From Cynocephalus volans (taxonomy: Eukaryota > Chordata > Mammalia > Dermoptera > Cynocephalidae): 64,000 nucleotides of DNA. A program made the translations under genes and the position numbers. The notes beneath the pieces are model-generated. The model was not told the DNA's origin, did not search any database, and was given only the letters and a program-made list of their open reading frames with translations. Where the stretch lies: positions 161,735,869 to 161,799,868 of the forward strand of contig NC_084463.1 in NCBI RefSeq assembly GCF_027409185.1, written 5' to 3'. Numbering within the stretch: position 1 is the first letter of the stretch; the number at the start of each line of letters is the position of its first letter. This document shows positions 61,387 through 64,000 of the stretch, piece after piece.

Positions 61387-61533
61387 AAAATTTTGGTTTT
61401 TTATTTCTCAGCTCTTTGTTCTCTGTTCAAGGCTTACTTATGCATCTTTGAGAAAATGCATTATTTTCTCTTATCGCTCTGAAATTATCTTTCATATTCT
61501 ATCTCTACCACTGTTTCCCCTGAGTTTTCTCTT

Positions 61534-61549
61534 GGGGGGGGGGGGGGGT

Positions 61550-61643
<94 letters not shown>
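61534..61643. repeat. G-run and long GT microsatellite
   Basis: A run of about 15 G is followed by roughly 47 uninterrupted GT units (61549-61643). Likely highly polymorphic. Confidence 0.97.
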
Positions 61644-61645
<2 letters not shown>

Positions 61646-62440
61646 ACCTCCAAGATGGGCTAACATGGGACCTCAGAGAGCTTACAAGCTTAGTGTAGAG
61701 GTAAACTAGAAATCAACCATCCCCCGACCCCACCTTCCATCTCACCAGGACCAGCAAGGGCAATTGCCTGTCTCCAAGCCTAGTGTTGGGTAGCAGGGAG
61801 TGGAAAAACCTCTCCTGAGAATTTTTAACCACAAGCCATCCCTGAATAAGTTTGCACCCTGAATTGACAGTATCTGTAGTCCTAAAGATTCCTAGCTGAA
61901 ATTTTAGTTTAAAGTGGTAGTATAGGATTGGTTTGTCATCAGGCAACTAACATTTCCTCTCTGGAAGAATTTGCTTTTAACCCAACCTTGAAAAATTCTC
62001 ATTGATAAAATTCCAAGAACTATAAACACACAGTCAAAACAAACAAATTGCAAGAAAATATGACGTGATGAGCAAGAACCAACATAATAGCTTGCAGACT
62101 TGGACCTCAAATACTTGAGATATTGGCATTACCAAATACAGAATGGAAAATATGTATTTCCAATATACTTAAAGAATAAAAGAAGAAATTTAAATTAGAA
62201 GCAAGGACAGTATATAAAATGATCAAGCTGATTTGAAAAAGAACCAAATAGACCTTCCAGAAATGAAAAAATATTTGACACGTAAAACTCAATGGATGAG
62301 TTGGTACAGCTACTTAAAAACAAAAAGCTCAATAGATTGTTTAGCAGCTGAAGAAAGACTTAACTGGAAGAAATATCAGTAGAACTTATCCGGAATGTCC
62401 AGAAACAGACAGAAAATATGAGTTAATAAAAGACGGAGAG

Positions 62441-62533
62441 GGGGCTGGCCAGTTAGCTCAGTTGGTTAGAGCACAGTGTTATAACAGCAAAGTCAAGGGT
62501 TCAGATCCTGGTACCGGCCAGCTACACACACAG
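62441..62533 (+). mobile_element. tRNA-Ile-like SINE, monomer
   Basis: GGGGCTGGCCAGTTAGCTCA head, the closest to a tRNA-Ile 5' half in this window. Flanks AAAAGACGGAGAG and AAAAAGACAAGGAGG suggest the duplication. Confidence 0.92.
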
Positions 62534-62559
62534 AAAAAAGACAAGGAGGCTGGAGTAGG

Positions 62560-64000
62560 GAGGACTAATAAAAGTTCCAGTAGGGACAGAGAAGATATCT
62601 GAAGACAATGACCAAGAATTTTCTAGGACTGATTAAAGACATCAATTCATAGACTCAGGAACCCAACGAATCATATTTGGATAAATGAAAAAATCCATAC
62701 TTGGGCACATCACAGTAAAACTGCAGGATACCAAAGACAAAAAATCTTAATAGCAATTAGACACAAAGAATATCCTCAAAGGAACAACAATAAAAACAAC
62801 AACAAATAGATAATAACTGACTTCACAGCCACAATGGAGACCAAAAGATGGTAGAGTGGTATTTTCAATATTGAAAGAAAATATTAATCTAGAATTCTAT
62901 ACCCAGCAAAAACTAACTTAAAGATAAAGCACTAGGAAAGGAGGGCGCAAATAGGAAGCACAAAACAAAGCAGTAGAACTGTATCAAGTATAAAATTAAT
63001 TACAATAAATGACTAAATGCTTCAATTAGAAGATAAACATTTTCTAGATAAAAAAAAAAATCCATCTTTAAGCTGTTCCTAAGAAACAGAAAGACTGAAT
63101 ATGAAAGGATAAAAACAGCACATTTTGAATAGAAGGGAACTTAGCCTAATACAGGGCGTCATTTAAAAAAACCAAAAACATCATAACAAACATTAAATGG
63201 TGAAATAACGAACTTCCTCTAAGGGCAGAAACAAAGGTGCCCACTACCTGAACTCCACGTTGTAGAGCAGGTCTCACCCATACAGGGGAGCAAGAGAAAT
63301 AAGAGATAAAAAAATGAATAAGGAAGAACACTTTTCATAGATCGTATGACTATAAATACATAAAAGAATCTACAAGTAGAAAAACAAGGTTAGGTTTGCT
63401 GGACACATCTATTTTCATAAACTATGTATAATATAAAAATATCAGATACTTAAGAATCAATCTAATAAAAAAGGTATGATCTTTATGAGAAAAACATGTA
63501 ACTTTATTGAAAACATTAAATGGAGAGATTACACCATGTTCATGAACTAGAAAATTCCATTTTAGATAGTTGCCAGTTTTCCCCAAACTGAGCTACAGAT
63601 TCAATTGGTTTTATTTACAATCTTAAAGGGGTTTTTATTGGTGAAACTTGATAAGCCGATTCTAAAATTTACATGGAAGAGCAAGGGCCAAGAATAGATC
63701 TTAATGGATGATTCCCAAAGGACACAGGGGTAGATAAAATGACCAGTGGAACAAAACAGAAAAATTAATTGTGGCATATTCCAGGGATCGGTATTCAGCG
63801 GGGAAAAGAAATGCCCTACAGCTGCAGGCAATAATTTGGATACAGCTCAAACATAATAGTGACAGGGCAAGTCATAGGCAAATAAACTCTACATTTATAT
63901 AAAATTCAAAAATATGCAAACCCAGTATGAACGTAATTAAGCTATAAAACAAAGCAAGGGAATGAGTAAGACAGGACCCCTCCCAGCAGGGAAGGCACAG
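62560..64000 (+). mobile_element. L1 remnant (decayed ORF2), continues past the window
   Basis: Contains L1 wording such as TAATCTAGAATTCTATACCC, TTCCTCTAAGGGCAGAAACA and GGTTTTATTTACAATCTTAA. Frames are broken; its right end lies outside the window. Confidence 0.7.

Overview
This is mammalian nuclear DNA. It carries three complete, intron-rich genes, all on the + strand: PELI3 (Pellino E3 ubiquitin ligase 3), DPP3 (dipeptidyl peptidase 3) and BBS1 (Bardet-Biedl syndrome 1 protein). As I recall it, this is the gene order of human 11q13.2. Every exon was placed by reading the translated product and checking GT-AG junctions and phase. The joined reading frames give 469, 737 and 593 residues, which are the human lengths as I remember them, so all three look intact and functional.

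The organism is probably not human. There are no Alu elements. Instead the window holds more than 20 copies of a tRNA-Ile-like SINE, as monomers and as dimers, many with clear target-site duplications. To my knowledge a SINE of this kind (CYN) is typical of the colugo (Dermoptera). That assignment is an inference, not proven from the window. Older MIR, L2-like, L1, MaLR-type LTR and Tigger-like repeats are those shared by placental mammals.

Layout: 1-3100, intergenic, mostly old repeats. 3130-3830, CpG island with PELI3 exon 1. 4638-12267, PELI3 coding exons. 12268-16300, PELI3 3' UTR and repeat-rich intergenic DNA. 16300-16445, DPP3 promoter and exon 1. 17506-38672, DPP3 coding exons, with one 6.7-kb intron full of L1, LTR and SINE sequence. 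39059-39064, DPP3 poly(A) signal. 39700-39773, BBS1 promoter. 39774-57615, BBS1 coding exons. 57616-64000, BBS1 3' UTR and repeat-rich DNA with no recognisable gene. Expected neighbours such as ZDHHC24 were looked for and not seen.

The genes do not form a pathway. Pellino3 modifies IRAK/TRAF-type innate signalling complexes, DPP3 is a cytosolic zinc exopeptidase that can also bind KEAP1, and BBS1 is a subunit of the ciliary BBSome. I found no novel multi-gene system. The points most worth a second look are: an alternative PELI3 exon made from a MIR element; a possible second C-terminal exon of BBS1; an RFX-type X-box just before the BBS1 start codon; a head-only SINE fragment flanked by a perfect 15-bp duplication; and an unexplained tandem duplication in BBS1 intron 3.
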